This document shows, in pieces, positions 1 through 11,584 of a DNA stretch of 64,000 nt. The notes beneath the pieces were generated by a model. It ran no database searches, was not told the DNA's origin, and saw nothing but the letters and a program-made list of their open reading frames with translations. Position 1 is the first letter of the stretch. Each line of letters starts with the position of its first letter. Source of the DNA: Hippophae tibetana (taxonomy: Eukaryota; Streptophyta; Magnoliopsida; Rosales; Elaeagnaceae); contig CM072811.1 of NCBI GenBank assembly GCA_037013495.1, positions 27,158,159 through 27,222,158 of the forward strand, written 5' to 3'. The translations under genes and the position numbers were made by a program.

Positions 1-1765
1 TTCAATTTTTTGATTGACTTTACATTGCTTAATTGAGTATTTTGACTAATGCATTTACATGCTTTTTCACATCTGTTGATTGATGTTGACATAAACCTAC
101 TCAAACACTCATTGAACACGTATGTATACCATGTCTCAAGTTTATAATTGATTTTGAAAGATTCTATTATTTGAGCTAACCTTGACTATAAAATTGTGTT
201 TAATCTCTATCTTTCACTTTATAAAATGCTACTATAAAAAAACATCTAGTTTTGAAAAAAGTTATCTACTGTTATGTATAAAGCTACTATGATAAGCGAA
301 AAAGGCTACCTTACAACTAATGTATATTAAGTTTTTGACTCATGCATCTTTCCTTAATGATAATAATAATATTTAAAAAATACAAAAGTTTTGCATGTAA
401 AAAAAAAGAGCTAAAATGGTTATACAAAAATAAAACAAATAAACAATCTCTCACAAAAAAAATAATAATACAATAGGAGAATACAAAAAGAAAAAAAAAT
501 TGATTGAAGCTCTCACTTGATAAGTAGAATTTATTTTGTGAAAGTAAGAATCTAATTACATTTTTTTCATGATGGATGATATTATTTACTTTTAATCTCT
601 CTTAACTAATCATAAATAAATAAATTGACATACTATTATAGTTCAAACATATATTTTATATTAAAATAAGTTTATTATATATATATATATATCAATTTTT
701 ATAAAATTTTGTTTCATTCTAATTTATTTAGATGAGTCGTAAAACTTAAGGGGAGTTACTTTCATTAAATACATTTTTTACTTGCTTAACGTGTTTGTCA
801 AAGTTTTAAAGTTATGTTACTTATTCATATAACATAAAAGGGGAGAGTTGTTGGATGAAAATATATGAAGGGGGAGTTATTTAAGGGAGAAGTTAGAGTT
901 TATTAATTGAAAAAATGAATTTTTTTTAGAAAGATTACACTTAGGGGGAATACACATTGAGCGTTCAAACTTATTTACACATGAAGAGTAATACTTAAAC
1001 GTTCTATCTATTATTACTCACTACTCATGTCTGTTTGTTTTGTTTTCTTTCGAGGCAAGTTGTGTGCCTCTTTGTGTTTTTTTAGTGTATGTATGAACTA
1101 TTAAGATTCAAGTGAAGATGATTTCACTAGATCATATGGTATTTTGCTTACCATATATGTGTTTGATTGATTTACATACTTATAATATTTATGTATTTTG
1201 CTTACCATATATTCTATTAACGATTTTTTTGTTATTATGTTAAATCATCTAGTTTCAACTGTTCATTATTTAATTCACTTTAAGACACACATTGCATTTG
1301 TGTTTTTATGCTAACATTTTAAGTATTAATTGGATGGATTCGATAACTCTTATGAGTGGACTTTATTAAAACTATGGTTCAAATTTGAACAAATTACTTG
1401 TAGAGAGTATGAAAGAAATCAAAAGCTTGTAAATAAATTATTTAGGGGTATTAATTAGAATATAGTTTGAATACTAATCTTATAATTAAATATTATTTTA
1501 ATAATAGATAATTAATTAGTCCGTTAGACATATGGTTTTGTTGTTATTTAGGTTATTTTCATCTAAAATTTTATGTGTAAATTTATTTTACAACATTATT
1601 TTAATCTACAACAATTACATCTTTGATTTTATATGAATTGTTAATTTAACGTATTTTTTTAATTATATATTAATTTTTTTAATTAATTAGATATGTAATT
1701 TAAAAAATTTCGATCAATAAAATTTATGTTAATACAAAAATATTTAATATTTTATTTTTATATTA
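1..1765 (+). repeat. diverged 3' internal region of an LTR element, plus AT-rich spacer
   Basis: No gene is seen here. Positions about 165-1150 resemble about 19465-20440 at many points, for example a shared stretch around 'ctcatgcatctttcctta' and a shared 'gatttcactagatcat' motif. Several purine-rich GGGGGAG-type motifs lie between 750 and 950. Such motifs are typical of the stretch between pol and the 3' LTR in large plant copia elements. In the 19-kb copy this stretch leads straight into an LTR at 20524, which supports the reading. No LTR is recognisable here after 1150, and the rest to 1765 is AT-rich with nothing I can name. Strand is inferred from the other copy. Confidence 0.45.
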
Positions 1766-1773
1766 CGTCGTAG

Positions 1774-2198
1774 TAGGGATGGGCAAAAAAACCGCGGGTT
1801 CGGTTATCCGAACCGACGGTTCGGTTTTTAACCGGTAAAATTCGGGGACGGGGACGGTTTCGGGTAAAAACCGAATATGAAACAACGGTTACGGTTCGGT
1901 TACGGTTATACTAAAAACCGTACCCGCCCGTACCCGAAATTAATTATATTTAATTAATTAAATTATATATTAAATTATAAATAAAAAATTAATTATATAT
2001 ATTTAATAAATTAAATTATATATATATTTCGGTTTTTGTTTTTGGTTTTTTCATAACCGTCCCGAACCGTTACCCGCGGGTAAAAAATCGTCCCCGAACC
2101 GTAACGGTTTTCGAGCGATTTCGGTTATAGGTTATATAATTCGGTTTGGGGACGGTTATATCAAAAACCATCCCCGCCCGTCCCCGTGCCCATTCCTA
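1774..2198. mobile_element. hAT-type MITE, 425 bp, with 8-bp target site duplication
   Basis: The element starts TAGGGATGGGCA and ends with TGCCCATTCCTA, which are terminal inverted repeats with one mismatch in 12. It is flanked on both sides by the same 8 bases, CGTCGTAG (1766-1773 and 2199-2206). An 8-bp duplication and TAGGGATGGGC-like ends are hallmarks of non-autonomous hAT elements. The arms are rich in ACCG/CGGT and CCCG/CGGG blocks that can fold on each other around an AT-rich middle (about 1937-2030). There is no coding capacity. The perfect target duplication suggests a fairly recent insertion. Confidence 0.85.
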
Positions 2199-2206
2199 CG
2201 TCGTAG

Positions 2207-2876
2207 GTTTTAAAATTGCTCGAGTTGCCATGGAAAGGACAACTATGTGGGAATTGACGAAAAAAGTATGAGTGCGTGCTTGCTTGCTTGTGCTTGGTGA
2301 CCATAGAATTGTAATTCAAATTGTAATGTTTACACAACTTTCATATAATGATAAAACTATTAAAGATTCTATAATTATTATATATTTTAAAAATAAATAT
2401 TTTATTTTCATAATTTATGAATTTAATACTAATAATTTTATTATTAAAAAATTTAAATATTTTTAATTTTACAATTTATTAAAATGAACTCTTCTATCTA
2501 TCAAAAAAAAAAAAACTAAGATAGTTGTTTAATTTAAAAACTAGTAAACTTTGATCCAGCTATGATTTAAAATCAGGGGTATCTATTTAAAAAATATTAA
2601 AGAAATATTATTATTAATTAAATTTGGATATTAAAAAATTACTAGTTTTAAAATCCACAAACTTAATTACATATTTGGTGTACTGCTTCATAACTGAAGT
2701 TGTAGTATTTACTCCACTTATATGTCATGGTAGAATGATTATGTTGTATGGTTCATTAACCTAAAGAAATGGAGAAAATCACCGTAATTACTATGATTAT
2801 ATTAAATTCAATTTTGATGGAGTATTATAACACAAATTAAGAATGCTTTTTATCGTAATTAAAGGTAGAGATAATT
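2207..2876. other. AT-rich spacer
   Basis: No gene, RNA gene or element end is recognisable between the hAT MITE and the copia LTR. The sequence is strongly A+T with short homopolymer runs. A 64-codon open frame at 2272-2466 is Ile/Asn/Phe/Lys-rich, as expected of chance frames in AT-rich DNA. Confidence 0.6.
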
Positions 2877-3426
2877 TTGAAAATGTTATTAGAATTTGAT
2901 TAATATTAGAAAAATAGATGGTATTAAAGAAATAAATTTAATATGTTTAGAATAATTTTTTAAATTAAAATAATACAAAAATAATATTAAAGATTTTTGC
3001 TGTGAATTTTTTTTCAAAATGAAAGTAATAACTATGTGATCCATAGGCCACTTAAAACTTCTAATATAATAAAATGATATTACAAACTTCATATTTAGTT
3101 GGATATCTCACAAAAATATAATAAATATGTATCTTCAATGTGTGGGTTTTAACTTCACAAATTTACTCTCTCAATTTTCTTCTCTACGAAACTTTTCTGC
3201 TCAGACTTTATGTTTTCTTTTTCTCTCAATTTTTGATATGTAAATATTGAGATTGAAGCAAAGGCTTTTATAGAACCAAAGTTTCATCATTCAAGTCATT
3301 TACGTCGGATTGTATGGAGACAAATGGTAGAAGTTTTTGACTTTTTTTTTCTCCGAGTGCCATCATTGTTGAATAAGGCTAATCTTTTATTTTTTCTTTG
3401 TTGTTGGCCCACATAGTTGGACCAAC
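2877..3426 (-). repeat. 3' LTR of copia element A
   Basis: On the minus strand it begins TGTTGGTCCAAC right after a purine tract. The stretch 2940-3130 aligns by eye with 7560-7745 in the other LTR, including shared 'tttttaaattaaaata' and 'aaaaatataataaatat' strings. The left limit is uncertain. Confidence 0.6.
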
Positions 3427-6400
3427 AAATCTCCCCATCCACCTTACGTGGGATATGACTCTTCCACACCTATAATCTTTCTACAAATAGCAAGTTTTTC
3501 TCTAGTTACGGTCTTTGTCATTACATCTGCCCCGTTATCATTGGTGTGAATCTTCTCAACTTGCAGTAGTTTATGTTCCAACACATCACGAATCCAATGA
3601 TACCTTACGTCGATGTGTTTGGACCTTGAGTGGAAGGTTAGGTTCTTGCTAAGGTGAATTGCACTTTCACTGTCGCAATAAAGAACACAGTTTTCTTGGT
3701 TTTGATGCAATTCTTATAGGAAATTTTTCATCCACAGGATCTCCTTACAATCTTCAATGATTGCAATGTACTCTGCTTCTGTGGTACTTAAGGAAATACG
3801 CTTTTGTAATCGTGATTTCCATGTAACAGCTCCCTCTCCAAATGTTATTCGGTACCTGGATATAGATTTCTTCGTATATACGTCGCCAACCATATATGAA
3901 TCTGTACATCCTTCTAATATAGGTTTATTATTACCAAAGCATAACCAATGACTGGAGGTTCTTCTGAGATTCTTGAGTATCCATTTGACAACTGCTCAAT
4001 GTTCCTTTCCAGGATTTGATAGGAATCGGCTCACAATACCAACAACATGTGCAATGTCTTGTTTGGTACATACCATAGCGTACATTAGACTACCAACCGC
4101 CGATGTATAAGGCACCTTGCTCATCTTTGATTTCTCCTCCTCACTTGAGGGACATTGACACACATTAAGTTTGAAATGGCTTGTAAGTGGACAACCAACA
4201 GGTTTAGCTTTGCTCATGTTGAATCTTTCAAGAACTTTTTCAACATATCGTTTTTTGGGAAATCCAGATCTTTTGCTTTTCCCTGTTACGGGTAATCGTC
4301 ATGCCAAGAATCTGCTTGGCAGGTCCTAAGTCCTTCATTGCAAAAGACTTGCTCAACTCCTTCTTCAACTTGTTAATCTTGTCAATATTTTGACCCACAA
4401 TTAACATGTCATCAACATAAAGTAGAAGAATAATAAAATCACCATCAAAGAATTTCTTGATGAAGACACAATGATCAGCCTTCGTTCTATTGTATTCATT
4501 TTTCTCCATGAATAAGTCAAACTTTTTGTACCACTATCTTGGTGCTTATTTCAGACCGTACAAGCTCTTCTTTAGTCTGCATACCAACTTCTCTTTGCTT
4601 TTGACTTGGAAACCTTTGGGCTGCTCTATATAGATTTCCTCATCAAGATCACTATGTAAGAATGCAGTCTTTACATCAAGTTGTTCGACCTCAAAATTAA
4701 GGCTAGCTGTCAAACCAAGAATAATTCTGATTGAAGACATTTTAACTACTAGTAAGAATATTTCATCAAAGTCAATTCCCTTCTTCTGTTCGAATCCTTT
4801 CACAACAAATCTTGCTTTGTAACGTGGTTGCGAGCTGCCTTCTTCGCTTTTCTTCCCTATGGTAGTTTCATCAGGTAAAATGTGTGGTTCTCATGCAGAG
4901 ATTTCATTTCTTCCTGCATGGCTTTTAACCACTTAGTCTTATATTGATCAGTGATAGCTTCGTCATAACTCTTCGGTTCTCCCCCTTTAGTGAGCATCAC
5001 ATACTCGTTAGAAGAATATCTACGACTTGGTTATCGTACTCGGGTGGATCTCTTTGTCTGTACTTCTGTTTGAACATGTTCAAAAACTTATTCTGATTCT
5101 GAACTGCCAACTGATGGATTAACATCATTAGTATTTGGTGTAACTCTCTCGTCATTAGGATTTTTTGGTGGAGGAACTGGCTTTAGATTAACTGGAATTT
5201 CATCTGAATGTGGTTTCTCAGATTTCTCAAAATCCTCGATTGTTTGGTCTTTAAGAAACACCACGTCTCTACTTCGGACAATACTTTTGCTAATAGGATC
5301 CCAAAGTCTGTAGCCAAATTTTCCATCCAACTTGGACCACTCATCTCTTGAGATGTGAACAAATGCTCTACAACTGAATACTTTCAAGTGTTTGTAAGAA
5401 ACGTGTTTCCGCATCCAAACTCTTTCTGGTACGTCATAGTTCAGTGGAATTGATGGAAAAAGGTTGATTAAGTCGACTATTGTCCTCATTGTCTCCCCCC
5501 AAAAAGAGTTTGGTAGTTTTTCATTTGAGAGCATACATCTGACTCTTTCTCAGATGGTTTTGTTCATCCTCTCAGTGACACCGTTGTGTTGAGGTGTTTT
5601 TGGTACTAATTTTTCCAACCTAATGTCGAAACTTCTACAGTACTCCTCGAATGGTCCACGATACTCACCATCATTATCTGCACGTACACACTTCAAATGT
5701 TTGCCAATTTCTCTCTCTACTTTTACATGAAACTGCTTGAAAACTTCCTCTACATGATCTTTAGTTTTCAAAGCAAAAGTCCATATTTTCTAGAATGGTC
5801 ATCAATAAAGGTCAAAAAATAGTGAGAACCTCCTAGTGACTTACAAATCATTGTACAAACATCTGTGTATTAAATCTAGAATATTTTCCTTTCTAGATGG
5901 TGCGAGACTATGAAATGTAACTTTATGTTGTTTTCCCATAATATAGTCAACACAAGTTTGTAAGAGTATACCTTTCATTCCTGGCAAGAGCTCATTCTTG
6001 GAAAGAATTCTGAGACCTTTTTCACTCATGTGGCCGAGTCACTTATGCCATAGTTTGGTAGGAACTTCTTTCCTAGTGGTATTTACTTCTCTTCTACACA
6101 ACCTGGCTTCTGTGATGTAGAGTAATATATCTTTCTTGCCTTTCGCTACTACTAATTTGCCTTTGGTGAGCTTCCACTTTCCTTCACCAAAATAATTATT
6201 ATATCCATCATCCTCAAGCATACCGGTAGAGATCAAATTGAGGCAGATATCAGGAACATGCCTCACATCTTTCAGAAGTAATCTATATCCAAGATTAGTC
6301 TATAGATAAATATTACCAATGTTGACAATTTTCGATGCATCATCATTTCCCATCCTCATAAGTCCAAAATCACCTTGAGTGTAGGTTGAGAAGAATTCCC

Positions 6401-7518
6401 GTCGTGAGGTGACATGATAGGAAGCACCTTAGTCAACTACCCAAGTAGTGTCTTGGCATGCAAGATTGACATAATCAGCATCTCAAACAATGACAACTTC
6501 TTCAGTGACAGTTGTGGTGTCATTTGTTTGGGTTTTTGCTTCTTGATTTCTAGATTGTTCCGCTTTTAACCTTATACATTCTCGAATGAAGTGTCTAAGC
6601 TTGCCGCAGTGATGACACTTCTTGTCATGCCTTGATCTAGACTTTGACCGTCCTCTTTGTTGACTTTGGTTACAAGAATTTCTACTTTTACTTTCCCATA
6701 CCATTCTTCCTTGCCTTATTTTTGTATGACAAACGCTTCAGTGTCAGAAGTATATCATTCATCTTTTCGTTGAGACTCTTCATTTAGCATTCTATCTTTT
6801 ACCATATCCATGGTAAGCTTGCCGTCAAGAGCTGAGTTGCTAACTGATACAATTAGAGTATCCCAACTTTTTGGTAGAGAGCTTAGCATCAACAACGCTT
6901 GTAGCTCATCATTTACAATCATCTTCATAGAGTTGAGTTGATCTACAATGCCTTGGAACTCACTCATATGTTTTGATACGCTGTTTTCGTCTTTATGCTT
7001 CAAACTAACTAATCGTCACATCAGATTAGCTTTATTCTGTGCGGTTGTCCTCGCATACATTTTCTCCAACTTTTGCCAAAGAACGTAAGCATCGTGTTCA
7101 TTAGCAAAATTTTGAAAAATGCTCTTGTCGATCCATTGTCTAATTTGAGCAGCACACTTTCGGCTTAGCACAGCCCAATCAATGTCTACAATGGTTACTT
7201 CTTTCTCCTTTGGCATTATAATTAGCTTCCACAAATCTTTAATGTATAAAAGATCCTAAATCTTTGACTTCCAAATTACATAATTAAATGCGGTTAACTT
7301 AATCATATTACCTGTGTTCTTCTCCATTTGAATCATCAATCAACAGATTTTATCAAACTTGGTACTTTTCTAACGATAAATAGTACATGTCAAATAGTAT
7401 CTATGAATAGTACCTGCCGAATAGTATCACTGACAGAAAAGTACCATATATATGAATAATCTGTATTTGTGAACAGTACTCTCGCTAAAAAAACTAAACA
7501 AAAGCTCTGATATCACTT

Positions 7519-7806
7519 TGTGGGGGAAAATGGATGTTTATAAAAAAATAAATTTCACACTCAGTATAACTTTTTAAATTAAAATAGAACAAAAATAACA
7601 TTAAAAAATTTTACGTGAAAAAACTTTTTAAAATAAAAGTAACAACAACGTGATCCGTAAACTATTTAAAACTTTCACTATAATAAAATAAGTTTACAAA
7701 TTTCACTTTTAATTGTATTTTTCGTAAAAATATAATAAATATATATATTTAATTTGTGTGTTTTTATTATTTTTTTTCTTTATCTCGGAAACAAGTTAGA
7801 CTAACA
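7519..7806 (-). repeat. 5' LTR of copia element A, shortened
   Basis: It lies beside the primer-binding site and is similar to 2877-3426. It is about half the length of the other LTR. Its outer end near 7797-7806 (gttagactaaca) matches the LTR start of the other copy. It ends only about 500 bp upstream of AAA-ATPase gene 1, which reads in the opposite direction. Confidence 0.55.
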
Positions 7807-8305
7807 AAAAGAAGATCATCTAAATGTCATCAACTTTGTCTATATTGATAAAACTTTCCTACGGTCATCGACATTTATAGACTTCTCGTCAGCCAGGATT
7901 CCGATAAGAATTTCTATTAAATTCTTAATGTAATAATTTAAACAGCTTTATGCTAAGTCAGGAACGCTTTGAGACTTTTCATATATATATTTAAAATAAT
8001 GTGGCAGGAGACTTGCTCTCTAAGTAAAAGAGGCTCAAAACAAACAAAAAAAGGAAGTGGAATACAACTAAATGCAAGTGGAATACAACTAAATGCAAGT
8101 GGAATACAACGTAATCTTTCCTACGGTGAAGTTTTTGGAAGTACTATAGTAAGAGTACGCTCACATACATACTCTCTCTCTCTCTCTCTCTCTCTGGCCT
8201 ATTTATTCGCACACAAATTCACTACTTACACCTAGTCTTCTCAATCGCCCAAACAAACAACAAAACCATAACATTTCTTCAAACCCTTCAAAGTCATTCA
8301 TCGCC
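7807..8305 (+). promoter_or_regulatory. 5' flank and leader of AAA-ATPase gene 1
   Basis: This is the stretch between the copia LTR and the gene 1 start codon. It carries a 21-bp tandem repeat (8055-8110) and a CT microsatellite (about 8170-8195). CT tracts just upstream of the coding region are common in plant leaders and core promoters. No TATA box could be fixed with confidence. A 88-codon open frame crossing this region is produced by the repeats and is not thought to be a gene. Confidence 0.5.
8055..8110 (+). repeat. 21-bp tandem repeat, 2.7 copies
   Basis: Copies start at 8055, 8076 and 8097 with unit aagtggaatacaactaaatg plus c. The first two are identical and the third is partial. 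It lies about 200-250 bp upstream of the gene 1 start codon. Confidence 0.9.
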
Positions 8306-10550
8306 ATGTTCTCTATCAATGAAATGCCTTCCCCATCATCTATGTTCTCAGCTTATGCTTCATTATCAGCCTCAATGATGCTATATAGATCAATGGTCAA
8401 CGAATTCATTCCTCAGAGCACTAGAAACTACCTCTTCACAAAAATTCGTTACTTGTTCAAACCACACACTCCAAACCTCACTCTTGTCATCGAAGAACCG
8501 ATGGGTATGAATGGAAATGAAGTCTTCGATGCAGCCTCAACTTATCTTGGCACCATAATCAGTCCAAAGAATGAGAGGCTCAAAGTAAGCAAAAGTCCAC
8601 AAGATAAGAACTTCAAACTTGAACTTGAAAACGGTGAAGAGTTGGTGGATTTTTATGAAGAAATTGAACTCCATTGGAGATTTGTACGTACAGAGCAAGA
8701 ACAGAGCAAAAAAAGAGACCGAAATGCTCAAATGTCACAAAATCAAACATGCTTCTTTGAACTGCGATTTTTAAAGAAGCATCAAGATTTGGTCATAGCT
8801 TCTTATTTGCCTTTTATACTTGAAAGAGCCAAAGCTATAAAAAATGAACAAAGATTTTTAAAGATGCATACTTTGAGTGGTTCTAGATGTTATGACGGTG
8901 TGAAATGGGAATCTGTTAATCTTACACACCCTGCAACATTTGAGATGCTTGCTATGGAAATGGATGTTAAGAAAGCTGTTATGAAAGATCTCAATATGTT
9001 TTTGAAAAGGAAGGAGTTTTATAAAAGAGTAGGGAGGGCTTGGAAACGTGGTTATCTATTGTATGGTCCTCCAGGAACTGGGAAATCGACCTTTGTAGCT
9101 GCAATGGCTAATTATCTCAAGTTTGATATATATGATTTGCAACTTTCTAGTATAATTCGTGACTCTGATCTTAGAAGAGTACTTCTTTCTATTAAAAATA
9201 GATCTATACTTGTTATCGAAGATATCGATTGTAGTATCGATATTCCTGATCGGAAGGTTGAAAATTCTGGGATGAAGATGCAACAAGATCAACAGGATAG
9301 TACTCCTACTCGTGCTTTTGTAAGTTCAATAAATCATTTGCTCTGCCTTTGATTGTTCTGTTTTCTGCATAATTATTTTCCTCTGTTCTGTTTTCTACAT
9401 AATTATTTTGTTCTGTTCTGTTTTCTGCATAATTATTTTGTTCTGTTTTCTACTCTTGGAAGTAGTTTTGACGATAAGTATTTTAAAATGAAATGATTTA
9501 ATTCAATTGAAGAATTTAGGGTGATAACAAAAATAGTATTTTTATGTTAAATTCATAAATTTTTAATTATAAGTATAATTTAATTCTATTTATTGTTAAA
9601 ATATATCCTTTTCAATGTTATTAAGTCCTATATTTATCGTTATTGAAGAATTTTTTCCCAATTTTTTTTGGAAATTTAAATGTTTGACGTGATTATTAAA
9701 TACAATTTTGAGTTATACTTTAATAATTATTATTTTTAATATAAATATATAAACAAATAATGCTTCTTGTAATGTTATCTATAACTTTTCTTAAAATCTG
9801 AAACATTTTTTTTTTAAAACATTGATTATTTGAAAGCACTTTTAACCGGAATGATCGAGATGCTATATATTACAAAGAATCGCTTATTAATTTATTCTTG
9901 CTTTGTTTTCATCCCAACTCATTTTATGATCGACATAAACATGCTCGTGTTAATTTGATGTAATGGTTTATCACCAAAATTCATCACTCTCTGTTTCAAT
10001 TTAAATATTCAAATCGTACAGTTGACATTATCTGGATTGCTAAAAGGAGACCTAAACATGCTCTGTTCTTGTTCTATATATTTTCTACCACTATTAACAC
10101 TATATATATTATTTGTTAAAACAGTTAACATTATCTGGATTGCTAAACTTTGTTGATGGACTATGGTCCAGTTGTGGAGATGAAAGGATCATAATATTCA
10201 CAACTAACCACAAAGACAGATTAGACCCTGCTCTGCTTCGACCCGGTCGAATGGACATGCACATTCATATGTCTTATTGCACATTTCAAGGGTTCAAAAC
10301 TTTGGCCTCAAATTACTTAGAAATCTATGACCAACACAATCTATTTGGAGAGATTGAAAGTTTAATGGAGGAAACAGAAGTAACTCCAGCACAAGTGGCA
10401 GAAGAACTAATGACGAGTGAAGTTGCTGATATTGCACTTGAACGAGTTGTCAAACTTCTCAAGAGAAAGAAATTAGAAAGTGATGAATGTGAGGGTAGAA
10501 ATGGAAATAAAGTAAATGCTTATAGAAATGTAAAGAGACAAAATATTTAA
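8306..10550 (+). CDS. AAA-ATPase gene 1, BCS1/HSR4 type (479 aa, two exons)
   Basis: This is a plant BCS1/HSR4-type AAA-ATPase. Related Arabidopsis proteins are membrane-anchored ATPases of the mitochondrial outer membrane or ER, induced by stress and salicylate. Exon 1 is 8306-9319 (338 codons) and exon 2 is 10125-10550 (141 aa plus stop). The 805-bp GT-AG intron is phase 0. A hydrophobic, Met/Ser-rich N-terminus (about residues 10-35) suits a membrane anchor, followed by the AAA-associated N-domain. Walker A GPPGTGKS is at 254-261 and Walker B ILVIEDID at 301-308. Exon 2 gives the second region of homology, with sensor-1 Asn366 and arginine fingers Arg377 and Arg380. The first ATG in frame with the conserved N-terminus was chosen. 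Gene 1 is clearly more diverged than genes 2 and 3 and has a shorter lysine-rich tail. All catalytic motifs are present, so it is probably functional. Confidence 0.9.
9351..9455 (+). repeat. 30-bp tandem repeat in gene 1 intron
   Basis: About three and a half copies of a roughly 30-bp unit built on 'ttctgttttctgcataatta' lie at the 5' end of the intron, starting some 30 bp after the donor site. Copies differ at a few positions only. Confidence 0.85.
10018..10044 (+). repeat. echo of the intron-exon 2 junction inside gene 1 intron
   Basis: The 27 bases from 'acag' at 10018 repeat the true acceptor and exon 2 start at 10121-10147 with a single difference (ttgaca against ttaaca). The offset is 103 bp. 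It keeps the AG acceptor, so a second plausible splice site lies upstream of the true one. Read from this site, the frame stays open through the spacer but enters exon 2 out of frame and meets TGA within about 20 bases. Confidence 0.85.
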
Positions 10551-11584
10551 GATGAGCATGATGCTTTTTTAAGATTAAAATCACCAATTTATCTTCAAAT
10601 ATTTAGTTTATCGAAATAATTTAAATTGTTGATTAAAATCTTCAATTTATCTTGTAATATTTAATTTATCGAAATAATTTAAATTATATTACAAAATCCA
10701 ACATTTACACATCATTAATTAATAAAAAAATCAATTTCATCGTTAACTAATAAATCTAATGTAATAATTTAATAAATATATTAAAATATATTTTTAAATA
10801 TAAAATTATTCAAATAAAATTAGAGTGTATTTAATGAATTAAATAACTTACTATTTTTTCAATTGAAAAAAATGAAATTATCTATTATTTTTTAAATACA
10901 TTTTATTACATAATACGCATATGACTCGACATGGTACACATGTGACAAGGACACGATGCATGTAACTCAACATAGGACATAGCTTGACATGGCACATATG
11001 ACCTAACATTTTACATGGTCAGATACGACACATGTGACTCGATATGGTACATTGTCATGCACGATACACATGACCATACATGGTCCACGCGGCCAAACAA
11101 AGTGAACGTGACACATGATGTAGCATGTATATTTTCAACTTTGGTACATGTGCATAGACATGTAGTCATTTGGATCATTTTAGACTTGCTCCCTAATATG
11201 TATACACCATTTATGCATAGACATACAGTACTCAAGACGGCCAAGTTTAATCATGTTCATCAATCACTCAGTCCTTCATCAAGCTTTTGGGTTTCCTATG
11301 GGCTGACAAGTCCACCCACTTGGATCCATGTCCTTTCTTCAATAATGTCCTAAGTGAGAATTTGATTGAGAATTTATAAAAACCACATACAACAAGACAT
11401 CGCCGTATACATTTTGAGTGGTCGGAAAAAGCAAGAAATTCATCATATAGGCAAATAAAGATGACGTAAGAGTGGACTCGACACCAATAGCAAGGTTCAA
11501 AAAATAGTGAACTCGGATGGTGATAAAATGGGAAAATAGACCACTTAACCCATTTATCTAGGCCTAGCAAATTTAAGGGAATGA
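10551..11584. other. 3' flank of gene 1 and degenerate short repeats
   Basis: There is no gene. Positions 10555-10690 hold a short direct repeat around 'aatttatctt..aaatattta/taatttatcgaaataattta'. Positions about 10915-11095 are a degenerate array of 'gacatggtacacatgtgac'-like motifs. Open frames on both strands here (11011-11353, 11268-11570) have no family features and overlap each other. Confidence 0.5.

Larger units (their letters stand above)
2877..7806 (-). mobile_element. Ty1/copia retrotransposon fossil (element A)
   Basis: An old, multiply broken copia element reads on the minus strand. Its parts run from right to left in canonical order. The gag-like region is at about 7234-6755, followed by a CCHC zinc knuckle near 6600. 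The integrase region is at about 6030-5090, reverse transcriptase at about 4800-4240 (YVDDM-type active-site box near 4410) and RNase H at about 4217-3444. A primer-binding site like TGATATCAGAGC (minus strand) lies near 7508-7519. A purine tract near 3430-3440 precedes the 3' LTR. The 3' LTR (about 2877-3426) and the shorter 5' LTR (about 7519-7806) share recognisable but strongly diverged stretches, so the insertion is old. Outer limits are approximate. Confidence 0.85.

Noticed and set aside
8537-9292. Minus-strand open frames within gene 1 exon 1
   Set aside because: They are antisense shadows of the conserved AAA-ATPase coding sequence.
11011-11570. Overlapping 77-112-codon frames on both strands
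   Set aside because: They overlap each other, arise from the ACATGG-type degenerate repeats, and have no domain or splice context.
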